Source of the DNA: Fodinibius sediminis
GTDB taxonomy: Bacteria; Bacteroidota; Rhodothermia; Balneolales; Balneolaceae
NCBI RefSeq assembly: GCF_900182555.1
Contig: NZ_FXTH01000013.1
Span: forward strand, 1-64,000
DNA length: 64,000 nt
Direction of reading: 5' to 3'
Made by a program: the position numbers and the translations under genes
Notes under the pieces: model-generated
What the model was told of the DNA's origin: nothing
The model's input: only the letters and a program-made list of their open reading frames with translations
Databases searched by the model: none
Shown here: positions 9,208 through 18,328 of the stretch, one piece after another
Layout of the letters: the number at the start of each line of letters is the position of its first letter
Position numbering within the stretch: position 1 is the first letter of the stretch

Positions 9208-10242
9208 TTATTCTACATCTCCTTCAAAGTAATCGATGGCCCTGCGCGGCGCCGAGGATCTTCTTTTCTTCTTTTCGGCAATGTGCTTCTTCACCTTGCC
9301 CTGGAATGCTTCGGCAGCATCATAGCCGTAGTGGCGCAACAGGTAATTCATGGCAATGACTTCCGCAATGACGGTAATGTTCTTGCCCGGTGTGATGGGC
9401 AGGTTGATAAAAGGGATATCGATATCCATGACGGAAGTCGTGTCGCGGTTCAGACCGGTGCGTTCGATATTCTGTGATTCCTCGTCCCACAGGGAGAGTT
9501 CGAGTACGACTTCGAGCCGTTTCTGATAGCGAATGGCCCGTACACCGAACATCGACATGATATCGATGATACCGAGTCCCCGTATCTCCATAAAATGCTT
9601 GTTCATTTCTGTGGCGGAGGTCATCAACACATTATTCTTCTTGGTGAGAATGACGGCATCATCGGATACAAGCCGGTGACCACGTTCCACCAGGTCAAGG
9701 GCCACTTCGCTCTTGCCAATGCCCGATTTTCCCACAATGAGAATGCCCACGCCGTAAACGTCAACCATCGAACCGTGCACAATGGTCTGCAGGGCAAACT
9801 GGTCTTCAAGGAATTCGCGCAGCAGCTGCAGAAAGCGCGTGCTTGCATAAGGGGTTCCGTAAACTGGTATGCCTGCCTCTTTGGCCATTTCAAGCAGATG
9901 GTTCGGCAGGCCGTTGTTGTTGGTTACAAACAGTACGGGTATCTCAAACTGGACGAGATTCTTAAAGGCTTCTTTCTGCTCGGCAACGGAAAGGTTTTTG
10001 AGATAGCGGCTCTCGGTATTGCCGATGATCTGTATGCGCTGGTGCGTAAAAAGCTTGACAAAACCAGCCAACGCCAGACCGGGGCGGTGGAGATCCGCCT
10101 CGGTGACGTATCGCTGGGTGTTATCGCATTCGGCCACGAGGACGTTAAGTTCCACATTAACGCGTTCGCGCAGCTTTTCTATAATATAGGCTACGCTTAT
10201 CTTTTCTTTTTTTGGTATGGATTTATGTGGTCCGAATGACAT
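9208..10242 (-). CDS. hprK: HPr kinase/phosphorylase
   Basis: A bifunctional enzyme that phosphorylates and dephosphorylates the seryl site of HPr. Residues about 12-140 are the HPrK N-terminal domain. The C-terminal kinase domain has the catalytic H156 (HGSMVDVYG), Walker A GKSGIGKS (171-178), acidic pair D194/D195, and the family signature EIRGLGIIDI (219-228). Length 344 exceeds the usual 310-320 because of a basic C-terminal tail. No PTS genes are visible, so the partner and its role here are unknown. The next gene upstream in the same direction is hpf (11-base gap), and then a Xer recombinase gene, making a likely three-gene operon. Confidence 0.93.
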   Translation of the reverse strand: MSFGPHKSIPKKEKISVAYIIEKLRERVNVELNVLVAECDNTQRYVTEADLHRPGLALAGFVKLFTHQRIQIIGNTESRYLKNLSVAEQKEAFKNLVQFEIPVLFVTNNNGLPNHLLEMAKEAGIPVYGTPYASTRFLQLLREFLEDQFALQTIVHGSMVDVYGVGILIVGKSGIGKSEVALDLVERGHRLVSDDAVILTKKNNVLMTSATEMNKHFMEIRGLGIIDIMSMFGVRAIRYQKRLEVVLELSLWDEESQNIERTGLNRDTTSVMDIDIPFINLPITPGKNITVIAEVIAMNYLLRHYGYDAAEAFQGKVKKHIAEKKKRRSSAPRRAIDYFEGDVE

Positions 10243-10253
10243 GAGTCAGTGTG

Positions 10254-10553
10254 TTACCGCTGATGGAGAGTTATTTTTTTATATTTTTTCAGTTGACGGA
10301 TAATATTGTCGATAACCATGTTGATGGCTTGTTCATAAGAGGAAGCTTGTTCCTTGGCGTTCAATAATTTCTGAGGTACTTTTACATTCAGCTCAGCCTG
10401 CTGGGGGGTGTCATCACTGGCTACCGGCTGCAGGATGATGTCACAGGTAATAATACGATCATAAAATTGATCCAGTTTCTGTACGGCATCTTCAGCGTAG
10501 GCATGAAGTTCCGATGATGGATCAAAATGGCGTGCTGTGAATGTAGTTTTCAT
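10254..10553 (-). CDS. hpf: short ribosome hibernation-promoting factor (HPF/RaiA family)
   Basis: A 99-residue ribosome-associated protein of the HPF/YfiA family. It starts MKTTFTARHFDPSSEL, has the beta-alpha-beta-beta-beta-alpha pattern, and ends in a basic helix (RQLKKYKKITLHQR). These proteins bind the decoding centre of the 30S subunit and silence ribosomes in starvation. The long-form C-terminal dimerisation domain is absent. The neighbours hprK and xer are the frequent companions of this gene in Bacteroidota and Chlorobi (family knowledge). Confidence 0.88.
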   Translation of the reverse strand: MKTTFTARHFDPSSELHAYAEDAVQKLDQFYDRIITCDIILQPVASDDTPQQAELNVKVPQKLLNAKEQASSYEQAINMVIDNIIRQLKKYKKITLHQR

Positions 10554-10575
10554 AATGAGTCCTCTTAGTTAAAGT

Positions 10576-11487
10576 TTAGGTTTTAGCTCTTGGATGTGCT
10601 AACTCGTAAACATTTTTCAAACGTTCAACGGATGTATGAGTATAAACTTGTGTTGCCGAAAGATCCGCATGTCCCAATAATTCCTTAATTACACGGATAT
10701 CCGCACCATTGTCAAGCAGGTGGGTGGCAAAGCTGTGCCTCAGCACGTGCGGGCTTTTCTGGGTGACTTCGCTGGCACGCTGCAGAAAATCCTTGACCAT
10801 ACGCTGCACAGCCCGGGCATAGATCCGCTGTCCGCCGGCTGCCAGAAATACGGCGCTGCGGGCATCCGCGTCAGTTTTTGGTCCGTAGAGTTCGGCCACG
10901 GTGTCCAGGTGCCGTTTCAGGGCTTCCCGGGCCCGGCTGCCGAGGGGCACGATACGCTGCTTGGCCCCTTTTCCCAGCACTTTGATCTGGTTAAGCTTGA
11001 TATTGACATCCTCCCTGTTGAGCTGCACCAGTTCACTGAGGCGTATGCCGGTACCGTAGAACAACTCCAGTATCGCCCGGTTCTGGGCCGAACGCGGCGT
11101 ATTGCCGGGAGCAAGCTCCATCAGTCGCTCGATGTCGGCCGGAGAAACCGTTTTGGGCAGTGGGCGATCTTTTTTGGGTATCACGAGCAAGTGTGCCGGG
11201 TTTCGTTCTGTAAGTCCTCGTTTATAGCAGTATTTAAAAAAAGAACGTACGGCAGCCACTTTTCGTGCAATTGAACTTTTGGCAAGATCCCGTGCGGATA
11301 GCTCACCCAGCCAGAGCCGGATCGTTATGCGCTCAATACGGTTGATATCCGGATCCTCTTCTTCAAAATGGGCCTGGCAGAAGGTAGAAAACTGTCTCAG
11401 GTCATTTTCATACGAAGTAACAGTATGCGGGGAGGCATTACGCTCAATCTTCAAGTAGCGGAGATATTTATCTACAGCATTCTTCAT
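10576..11487 (-). CDS. XerC/XerD-type tyrosine recombinase
   Basis: Probably one of the two chromosome-dimer resolution recombinases acting at dif. The N-terminal SAM-like core-binding domain covers about 1-90. The catalytic domain carries R149 (GTGIRLSEL), K173 (LGKGAKQR), H247xxR250 (HVLRHSFATH), H273 (LLGHADLS) and nucleophile Y282 (TQVYTH). It lacks the IntI-specific insert seen in the integrase at 0.4-1.35 kb. Length 303 is typical. XerC versus XerD cannot be decided by eye. First gene of the xer-hpf-hprK unit. Confidence 0.9.
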   Translation of the reverse strand: MKNAVDKYLRYLKIERNASPHTVTSYENDLRQFSTFCQAHFEEEDPDINRIERITIRLWLGELSARDLAKSSIARKVAAVRSFFKYCYKRGLTERNPAHLLVIPKKDRPLPKTVSPADIERLMELAPGNTPRSAQNRAILELFYGTGIRLSELVQLNREDVNIKLNQIKVLGKGAKQRIVPLGSRAREALKRHLDTVAELYGPKTDADARSAVFLAAGGQRIYARAVQRMVKDFLQRASEVTQKSPHVLRHSFATHLLDNGADIRVIKELLGHADLSATQVYTHTSVERLKNVYELAHPRAKT

Positions 11488-11632
11488 CTACCGCAATATG
11501 GATACTTTCCGGGTAAAAATAAACACCAAGTTGCAGGGAATCGAGTTTGGAATCCGGCAGCGGCAGCCGTATTGCTGTTGCATAGCCGAGCAGGGAGTCA
11601 TGAAAAGTCTCAGGTACTACATCGTAAACCTT

Positions 11633-12793
11633 TCAGAGGGGGCGTCCTTTCCACTCGGGGGCTTCCCGGCTCAAATGATCCCGTAGGACCTGAATACCCA
11701 GAAGTTGAAACCAGCCGACCCCCAGTGGGTGGAGCAGTGCATAGTACATCGGCCAGTCAAACCAGCGGTTGATAATCATGCGCTGGAGGAGCATCAGCAG
11801 TACCGCCGCAGAAAATAGGAGCAGGAGCTGATCCCGGTCATAGAGGAGGGGAATGGAAAGCACGGGAAGCAGGAAGACGACGGCATGCAGCAGGGCCATG
11901 AACATAAAGGAAGGGATATGATGGCTGAAACCGGCCAGGAAATTTTTACGGAGCCCCTGCCAGAGCTCCTGGGCCGTCCGGTACATCCGACAGCTGACAA
12001 CCCTGCTGCCGTGGTACATGTTCATAGCGAGCCCGGATCGCTTTATATTCTTTGCCAGCGCCACATCTTCCACAATCTCATCCTTGACTGAGCGGTGGCC
12101 GCCGACCTGTTCATAGCTCTCTCGTTTGAAGGCCATAAATTGGCCACAGGCTGCTGCAAAGAGAGGTGCCACGGTTTTTCTGAGAAAAGGGGGGATCCAC
12201 CTGGGCGCCCGGCGTACGTAGCGAACAGGCAGCAGGGTCAACAGGGCCATGTAGATCAGCGGGATGACGTTCTTCTCCCAGAAAGTACCCAGCTCCTGGG
12301 AGGGCCAGAGCGTGATAAAATCCAGCACATCCTGTCCCATGGTGCGGACGGTTTTGGACAGTGCCGAGGGCTCCAGCCAGGTGTCGGCATCGATAAAGAG
12401 CAGGATCTCTTCGCGGGAAGCTTCGGCCAGTTGATGACAGGCCCACGGTTTGCCCAGCCAGCCATCGGGTTTGGGACGCCCCCGTAGAACCGTCAGCCTG
12501 TTTGGAAATTGGTCTTTCAGTCTGGCCAGGATGGTCCCCGTAGCATCGGTGGAGCCGTCATCGAGCACATATACCTGGAAGTCGGGGTACTGCTGGCTGA
12601 CGGCCGAGCGCACGCAACGCTCCACAGAGGCCTCTTCGTTCCGGGCGGGGATGCAGATACTTGCACTGGGGGCCTGGCGGGCAAAATAGGAGGGAGGCAC
12701 GGATTCCAGCGGCTTGAAATCACGCCGGTTCATCAGCAGGACGGCGGAGGTTATCAACAGGTATCCCAGGGCTATGTAGGCGACTGTCAGCAT
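11633..12793 (-). CDS. family 2 glycosyltransferase, candidate carotenoid glycosyltransferase
   Basis: A membrane-bound GT2 enzyme. One N-terminal membrane segment (1-20) precedes the GT-A domain with IPARNEE (48-54), LDDGSTD (77-83) and the metal-binding FIDADTW (134-139), then an acidic DEIVEDVALAK segment. Three hydrophobic segments follow near the C-terminus. This layout is shared by the CrtQ/CruC-type carotenoid glycosyltransferases and by some lipid glycosyltransferases. The divergent neighbour encodes a CrtC-type hydratase and the next gene a PlsC acyltransferase, which favours glycosylation of a hydroxylated carotenoid. That substrate is inferred; the fold is clear. Confidence 0.8.
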   Translation of the reverse strand: MLTVAYIALGYLLITSAVLLMNRRDFKPLESVPPSYFARQAPSASICIPARNEEASVERCVRSAVSQQYPDFQVYVLDDGSTDATGTILARLKDQFPNRLTVLRGRPKPDGWLGKPWACHQLAEASREEILLFIDADTWLEPSALSKTVRTMGQDVLDFITLWPSQELGTFWEKNVIPLIYMALLTLLPVRYVRRAPRWIPPFLRKTVAPLFAAACGQFMAFKRESYEQVGGHRSVKDEIVEDVALAKNIKRSGLAMNMYHGSRVVSCRMYRTAQELWQGLRKNFLAGFSHHIPSFMFMALLHAVVFLLPVLSIPLLYDRDQLLLLFSAAVLLMLLQRMIINRWFDWPMYYALLHPLGVGWFQLLGIQVLRDHLSREAPEWKGRPL

Positions 12794-12991
12794 GGCTGAA
12801 AGTTAGCAGGGAAAAGAGGAAGATCAAACTGATCCGCAAAAGGGATGGCCGCCTACTTTCCAGAGGGGGGAGGGGTACGGTGTGTTTCAAAAAGGCAATG
12901 ATAAGTTGTGAGATGACCCCCACCGTTGGTAATTTCCGGAAGTCAGGTTCAGAGTTGCAAAACATCCTGTAAAGCTATTTATTAGCGGTCT

Positions 12992-14089
12992 ATGAATATC
13001 TTATCGGATCCCAGCCACGATGTCCGAACCCCCGGCCAGCCTTCCGGGGGATATGAATGGTGGTATTTTGATGCCATTTCTACCGACGGCAGACATAGTT
13101 TTGTGATCATTTTCTACGAGGGAAATCCTTTTTCAGGGCGTTACATCGATGCGCTCGAGGACGAAACGCACCCTTCGCCGGCCCCTTCGCAGTACCCGGC
13201 GGTAAGCATCTCCGTGTACGAGGAGGGGGAACCCGTATACTACAGCTTTACGGAGTTTGATGAAGAAGAGTGTCACTTCGGGGAAAGCGACCCCTCGGTG
13301 CAGGCAGGCCCCCACCGGATGGAGAGAAAAGGGGATGGCGGGCTGCAGTACTTGCTTGAAATGAATGAACAACTGCCCAGCGGCGATTGGCTGAAGGCGG
13401 AAGTAACATTTGCAAGCGATGACATGACCGGCTCCCTTTTTGAGGAGGAGCATGCGGCATCGGCAGCGGGGCACGACTGGAATCTCGTACAGCCCCGGGC
13501 CGAGGTGGAGGGTACGATTGCCATAGGAGTGAGGGGGGAGGCCATGCAGACGATCGCTTTCCGGGGTGTGGGATATCATGATCACAATACCGGCCGTGAA
13601 CCCATGCGCAATGAGTTTACCGACTGGTACTGGGGGCGTTTCCATTTCGACCATGCGACGCTGGTCTACTACGTGATGAACCGGAAGAACCAGAACCGGA
13701 AGCACCGGGCCTGGTTGATTGACCGGTCAAACAGCCGGCTCCTCAGATCATTCGATACCATCGAAACAACTGACAAGAGTTGGTCGATTTTCGGGCTCCG
13801 CTCAGCCCGTCAATTGACGTTTCAGGCCGACGGTACTGAAGTACGGGTACAGCAGTCCAATCTCGTGGATAACGGGCCGTTCTATCAGCGTTTTCTGAGT
13901 GATGGCTTCCTTCGGATGGCGGGGGAACGGCCCGCTGTTGAGTCGGCGCGGGGAGTAACGGAATATATTTATCCCGCTCGCATTTACAGTCGCCTTTTCT
14001 GGCCGCTGGTTCGAATGCGTGTGCGGCAGTCGGGCGGGCGCCCGCACTGGGTGCAGCGTTCCGGGAGGCTGTACCGGTGGACGTGGTGA
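12992..14089 (+). CDS. crtC: CrtC-family carotenoid 1,2-hydratase-like protein
   Basis: Resembles hydroxyneurosporene synthase, which adds water across the C1-C2 double bond of acyclic carotenoid ends. The family hallmark is near the start: GGYEWWYFDA (about 24-33), followed by FYEGNPFS. A second conserved stretch, GYHDHNTG with the nearby DWYWGRFHFD, lies near residues 190-216. No signal peptide is evident. Length 365 is within the CrtC range. The gene diverges from the glycosyltransferase (about 200 bases apart) and converges with an acyltransferase gene. Some members of the superfamily act on other lipids, so the carotenoid substrate is likely but not certain. Confidence 0.82.
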   Translation: MNILSDPSHDVRTPGQPSGGYEWWYFDAISTDGRHSFVIIFYEGNPFSGRYIDALEDETHPSPAPSQYPAVSISVYEEGEPVYYSFTEFDEEECHFGESDPSVQAGPHRMERKGDGGLQYLLEMNEQLPSGDWLKAEVTFASDDMTGSLFEEEHAASAAGHDWNLVQPRAEVEGTIAIGVRGEAMQTIAFRGVGYHDHNTGREPMRNEFTDWYWGRFHFDHATLVYYVMNRKNQNRKHRAWLIDRSNSRLLRSFDTIETTDKSWSIFGLRSARQLTFQADGTEVRVQQSNLVDNGPFYQRFLSDGFLRMAGERPAVESARGVTEYIYPARIYSRLFWPLVRMRVRQSGGRPHWVQRSGRLYRWTW

Positions 14090-14128
14090 GGCCCAGCCTG
14101 CAAGGAGCGGGTCCGAACAAAGATGGGA

Positions 14129-14791
14129 CTATAGAAAGCGCTCATATATGGAATCATTGAAGCCGGCATGCTGCCTGAGATCAGCAATGATGGTTTCCAG
14201 TTCCTGTTCAAAACGATGAGTCCGTTCCTGGGTTGAGAGGGTGGGGGGCGGCTCTACGGGAGATCCTACCTGCAGGTGCAGTTCGGGTTTGTCGCGGCGG
14301 ATGGTGTGCATATAGATACCGATGGGCACAACATCCACTTGTGGAAGCTGCTGGCTGAGCCAGGCCAGCCCCCCTTCAAATTCAAGCGCAGATCCGGCCG
14401 GGGTGATGGTTCCTTCCGGGTAGATAAAAAGACTGGCGCGGGGACGCTCGAAAGAGGCCACGGCATAGCGAAGGGAGCGTATGGCCGACCGCCGGTCGGC
14501 ACGGTTGATGGAAAAGGCCCCTATTTTCTGGAAGAACCTGTATGCTCGCATCTGTTTGTCTTCCATCAGGGCCCTTGCCTGTTGATGAAAACGGTATTCA
14601 TTAAGCAGAAAGGGAATAAGTCCGTCCCACCAGGAATGATGGTTCAGGTAGTAAATGGCTTTGGAGCGCCTGCCCGGGGAGTAGCCCTGTTTAAGCCATA
14701 CGCGGCTGAACCGGCGCTTGAAGAGAAAGCGGGTATAGTACCGGAAGAGGGTAATGAAAAAAGGAGACTCTTTTGCAGGGATGAAATCCAC
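14129..14791 (-). CDS. PlsC-type lysophospholipid/carotenoid-glycoside acyltransferase
   Basis: An acyl-CoA or acyl-ACP-dependent acyltransferase of the PlsC family. The catalytic HxxxxD appears as NHHSWWDG near residue 50, and the acceptor-binding block as YPEGTITPAG near residue 125. Length 220 matches this family. Next to a CrtC hydratase and a GT2 enzyme it could be a CruD-like enzyme esterifying the sugar of a carotenoid glycoside. Phosphatidic acid synthesis is the alternative. It overlaps nothing and converges with crtC with a 39-base gap. Confidence 0.8.
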   Translation of the reverse strand: MDFIPAKESPFFITLFRYYTRFLFKRRFSRVWLKQGYSPGRRSKAIYYLNHHSWWDGLIPFLLNEYRFHQQARALMEDKQMRAYRFFQKIGAFSINRADRRSAIRSLRYAVASFERPRASLFIYPEGTITPAGSALEFEGGLAWLSQQLPQVDVVPIGIYMHTIRRDKPELHLQVGSPVEPPPTLSTQERTHRFEQELETIIADLRQHAGFNDSIYERFL

Positions 14792-14950
14792 GGATAAAAT
14801 ATTTGTTCGGCATTCGCTACCTGAATATCTTCAAGCTCTGTTAAAGTTCCCAATTTAATATGGTTCTCACGGCCTTGTCGTCCGTGACTGGGGCATGGGA
14901 AACAGAATAGAACGACAGCAGAATCATACCCATTCAAAAATTTGTTGCTT

Positions 14951-15577
14951 ATGATAGACAAGTCTGCAGAGGAATATGCCATGGCGCATACCACCGAAGA
15001 CTCATCCCTCGTCAAGGCCCTTATCAGAGCTTCAGAAGAGGAGCTGGAGTACACCGACATGCTGAGCGGCCGACTGGTGGGGCGGTTGCTGGCGATGCTG
15101 ATCAAGGTATCCGGGGCCCGTCGGGTACTGGAGGTGGGTACATTTACGGGCTACTCGGCACTGACTATGGCAGAGGCGCTTCCCGACGACGGCATCCTGT
15201 TTACCTGTGAATATAATGAGCGGTACGAGGAGCTTGCCCGGAAATTTTTCGAGCAGAGTGAACAGTCGTCCAAGATCAACCTGCTGATGGGCAAGGCGCT
15301 GGATACCATTCCCACCATTTCCGGCAGCTTTGATTTCATTTTCCTGGATGCTGACAAGATAAACTACCCGCAATATTATGACCTGCTGCTACCGCGGCTT
15401 GTGCCCGGAGGACTCATGCTGATCGACAACGTGCTGTGGGGTGGGGCAGTTACCGATCCACAAACGGACAAGGCGCATGCGATCGACCGGATGAACAAAC
15501 AGATTGCCGACGATGATGCGGTAGAACAGGTACTGGCGACGGTGCGGGATGGGGTGGTACTGATCCGTAAAAAATAA
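14951..15577 (+). CDS. SAM-dependent O-methyltransferase (caffeoyl-CoA OMT-like, COG4122)
   Basis: A soluble class I methyltransferase. The glycine motif I is VLEVGTFTGYSAL (about 60-72), a motif binding the adenosyl ribose is LFTCEYNERY, and the metal site is FIFLDADKINY with the later MLIDNVLWGG. These residues are those of the Mg2+-dependent catechol/caffeoyl-CoA O-methyltransferase group. The ATG at 14951 was chosen over the in-frame TTG at 14942. The substrate is unknown; homologues methylate phenolic hydroxyls or, rarely, tRNA (TrmR). It ends just before a strong stem-loop. Confidence 0.88.
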   Translation: MIDKSAEEYAMAHTTEDSSLVKALIRASEEELEYTDMLSGRLVGRLLAMLIKVSGARRVLEVGTFTGYSALTMAEALPDDGILFTCEYNERYEELARKFFEQSEQSSKINLLMGKALDTIPTISGSFDFIFLDADKINYPQYYDLLLPRLVPGGLMLIDNVLWGGAVTDPQTDKAHAIDRMNKQIADDDAVEQVLATVRDGVVLIRKK

Positions 15578-15609
15578 AAAAGCCTGAACCCGGATCCGGA
15601 TTCAGGCCT
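15572..15609 (-). terminator. intrinsic terminator downstream of the FKBP gene
   Basis: A near-perfect hairpin pairs GCCTGAA (15582-15588) with TTCAGGC (15601-15607) around a CCGGATCCGG core. On the minus strand it is followed by a T-rich run (complement of 15568-15580), giving a clear terminator for the FKBP gene. It may also slow transcripts from the methyltransferase side. Confidence 0.8.
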
Positions 15610-15628
15610 GGTAAAATTCGATTGAGGC

Positions 15629-16063
15629 TTAGCCTTGCAGCTCAACAAGCTCAATGTCGAAGGTCAAGTCTTTGCCCGCCAGCGGATGGTTGGCATCAAG
15701 CTTAACGTAATCATCTTCCACAGCAGTAATCTGGACAGGAATAGCTTGTCCATTTTCCTGTTGCATCTGCAGTTGCATGCCTTCCTCTGGATCGATGTTG
15801 TCGGGCAGATCACTTTTTGAAACTTCAAGTTCCAGATCTTCGCGACGCTCGCCATAGGCATCTTCAGAGGTGATATCGATAGTTGTATCGTCACCTTCTT
15901 CCATACCGATCACTGCTTCTTCAAAACCGGGGATCAATTGCCCTTCCCCCAGCGTAAACTCAAGCGGTTCACGATCGCGAGAACTGTCAAAAACAGTTCC
16001 GTCTTCAGTTAGTTTTCCAGTGTAATGAACTTTTACGGTGTCACCGTCTTTTACTTTTGGCAA
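15629..16063 (-). CDS. FKBP-type peptidyl-prolyl cis-trans isomerase (SlyD-like)
   Basis: A cytoplasmic prolyl isomerase and chaperone. It opens with VKDGDTVKVHYTGKL, then FDSSRDREPLEFTLGEGQLIPGFE split by the long insert-in-flap domain (about 65-120) typical of SlyD, and ends DLTFDIELVEL. The C-terminal His/Cys-rich metal tail of E. coli SlyD is missing. The frame has no ATG: a TTG at 16063 gives the usual start close to the FKBP domain, and a TTG at 16102 would add 13 residues. The 5' end is therefore uncertain. Confidence 0.85.
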   Translation of the reverse strand: MPKVKDGDTVKVHYTGKLTEDGTVFDSSRDREPLEFTLGEGQLIPGFEEAVIGMEEGDDTTIDITSEDAYGERREDLELEVSKSDLPDNIDPEEGMQLQMQQENGQAIPVQITAVEDDYVKLDANHPLAGKDLTFDIELVELQG

Positions 16064-16138
16064 AATACTATCAGTTTTTCTTGTTCTTAGAATGTAGGTC
16101 AATATAAGGATTTTTGAGGAGAAGTGAGACTTTGATTG

Positions 16139-17236
16139 CTAATTAAATGATCGGGTGATCAATTGTGACTTGTCAAAGGTGGTGTCATGGACAACTTCAA
16201 AGTCAATTTCGCCCAGCACGAGCCCCTCGATGGTGGTTACATTCACCCGCCAGTGGCCCGGTCGTATGTTGGTTTTATAAGTATAGCCCCGGAATCCTCC
16301 CCGGCGTCCCCCGATAACCTCGTAACGTATAACATCGCTGGTTTTCCAGCTTTTGCTCTCAGGGTCCAGCCACTGCCACACATGCTGTACAGACTTTTTA
16401 AGGTCGGTGGGAGCAAAAATGGAGGTATAGACAAAAACGCTGTCGCCCGGGCTGTAGTTGAAGGTCTGGTTATGCGTCTCCCAGATGCGGTAGAAATTCC
16501 GGGGTTTTTCGTAGGTGACCTCAAACGTATGATCCATCTTGCGAACATCGTAGGCCGGGATCCCCGATTGCAGCGACATGGGAACGGGCGGGATAAGGTT
16601 AAAATAGTAGCAGCCGTTGATAAAAAGATAGATGGTGATGATAAGGACCGAAATTTTCCATCCTGTAATTTCGGCGCGGGTGGAAGGACTTTTGAAATAC
16701 AGGTACGAAACGAGTATGATGGTGGAGCTTAGCCCCAGCAGCCCTGAAATGATAAAAATGGTGGTGCTCATCTCGCCGATGACGATAGGGAGAAAAAAGG
16801 TGAAAAAGGTAAAGGTGACGAAGAAATAGGCCCCGAACTGTAAGTATTTGTTGGATATCCGGTGTTTCAGCAGCTCGTTGGACAGCAGGAGGACCACCAG
16901 GATAAGAAAGAAAATCATGGTCTTGGTCAGGCTGACACTCTGAAAAAAGAAAATCACATAGGCGCTCGAGAGCCCCCCCAGAAAGAATTGAATGGCCAGG
17001 GGGGCATACTCTTCATATGGCTTGATGAAGGTATTGTCCCAGTAGTTGTCATCCGCCAGGTTAAAGATAAAGAGGCAGACAGTAAGTCCGATCAAATAGG
17101 TGAACAGGACGGTATTGCTGTACCAGCCGTCAATGCGCCCGAGTGTGAGGCTGTCCCAGATAAATCCACCGATAAAAAAAAGAACAGGAGCATATTTTCT
17201 GTGACGAAGAAGAAAGGATTTGACTCGTGAGACCAT
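16139..17236 (-). CDS. multi-span membrane protein with C-terminal DUF2914 domain
   Basis: The N-terminal 200 residues hold about six or seven hydrophobic segments, followed by a soluble domain of about 130 residues outside the membrane. The last part (VWQWLDPESKSW ... RPGHWRVNVTT ... VLGEIDFEV) matches the DUF2914 pattern as I know it. Function is unknown; DUF2914 is found on exported or membrane proteins of Proteobacteria and Bacteroidota. It is transcribed alone, tail-to-head with the FKBP gene 37 bases further on. Confidence 0.75.
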   Translation of the reverse strand: MVSRVKSFLLRHRKYAPVLFFIGGFIWDSLTLGRIDGWYSNTVLFTYLIGLTVCLFIFNLADDNYWDNTFIKPYEEYAPLAIQFFLGGLSSAYVIFFFQSVSLTKTMIFFLILVVLLLSNELLKHRISNKYLQFGAYFFVTFTFFTFFLPIVIGEMSTTIFIISGLLGLSSTIILVSYLYFKSPSTRAEITGWKISVLIITIYLFINGCYYFNLIPPVPMSLQSGIPAYDVRKMDHTFEVTYEKPRNFYRIWETHNQTFNYSPGDSVFVYTSIFAPTDLKKSVQHVWQWLDPESKSWKTSDVIRYEVIGGRRGGFRGYTYKTNIRPGHWRVNVTTIEGLVLGEIDFEVVHDTTFDKSQLITRSFN

Positions 17237-17510
17237 CTACGAAATATTTTTTTAAGGGTGTTCCTGTTCGGGAACGGGATCGGGGAATCCAGAAGATTGT
17301 GATATCAGTTGCAGTTAACGGTTGCTGGCCGGCAGTAGTATCGAAGCCTAAAATAAATCAAACCATTTAATTTTCTTAATGATAATACTTCGGATGACAG
17401 GAAAGAACTTCTTTTGCAGTTCTCCCCAAGGCTGTTAAATTGTGGCATTGGTCTATGCATCAAACTGAAGCAGGCTGTTAAACAGGAAACAAACGGTTGA
17501 ATATAAGGTG

Positions 17511-18218
17511 ATGACAAAAAGGATTGGTATTTTGATATGGACGGCGCTGTGGATGGGGACGGTGGCCTGCAGCAGCAAGAAGGCCCCGAAACAACTTTTT
17601 AACGGTTCAACCTTGGAGGGCTGGCATATGGATGTTCCAGCCATGGACGAGGATTCCACCCTCGCAGATCCGTTTATCGTCCGGGATGGCATGCTCGTCA
17701 GCCTTGGCGAGCCACGGGGACATCTTATAACAGACGAGGTTTACAGGAATTATCGACTGGAAGTTGAATATCGGTTCCCGGGGGAGCCCGGCAACTGCGG
17801 AGTGCTGGTGCATGCCTCAACGCCGCGTGCCCTTTACGATATGTTTCCCCAGTCAATTGAGGTGCAGATGATGCATGAACATGCGGGTGACTTCTGGTGT
17901 ATTGTGGAGGATATCAGTGTTCCGGATATGGAAGAGCGAAGGGGGCCCCGGGACGAATGGGGCATCAGGGAAGGTGAGAAACGCAGGATCCTGAACTTGA
18001 CGGACGGCTCGGAAAAGCCCCTGGGCGAATGGAACAGGATGGTTGTCGAAGCGGTTGATGATGAAGTCAAGGTTTGGGTAAACGGAGATATGGTCAACCA
18101 CGGTTATGATGCTACGGCGACCGAGGGACAGATTGCCGTACAGGCGGAAGGGGCGGAAGTGGAGTTTCGGAAGCTGCAGCTGACCCCCATTTCTTCGCTG
18201 AGTGAAGGAAATCCATGA
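17511..18218 (+). CDS. DUF1080 lipoprotein (3-keto-disaccharide hydrolase family)
   Basis: A predicted lipoprotein: signal peptide MTKRIGILIWTALWMG with lipobox TVAC (cysteine about residue 20). The rest is a concanavalin-like sandwich of the DUF1080 family, opening LFNGSTLEGWH and containing NCGVLVHAS and QSIEVQMMHEHAGDFWC. Some family members cleave 3-keto-glycosides or bind sugars; the precise substrate here is unknown. The ATG at 17511 follows AAGG; a GTG at 17508 is in frame. The gene stands alone between two unrelated genes. Confidence 0.85.
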   Translation: MTKRIGILIWTALWMGTVACSSKKAPKQLFNGSTLEGWHMDVPAMDEDSTLADPFIVRDGMLVSLGEPRGHLITDEVYRNYRLEVEYRFPGEPGNCGVLVHASTPRALYDMFPQSIEVQMMHEHAGDFWCIVEDISVPDMEERRGPRDEWGIREGEKRRILNLTDGSEKPLGEWNRMVVEAVDDEVKVWVNGDMVNHGYDATATEGQIAVQAEGAEVEFRKLQLTPISSLSEGNP

Positions 18219-18328
18219 TTGGGAAAATGCATAAAATTTGAAAATCTGAATGGAATCCGGCCGCGCAGCCGGGGTGCAAAAGAACAGGTGTTACTGGGCA
18301 TAAATCAGCAAACAGACAAAGATATATT

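Noticed and set aside
10576-11487. Xer-type recombinase as a second integron integrase
   Set aside because: It lacks the IntI-specific insert, and sits in the conserved xer-hpf-hprK arrangement.
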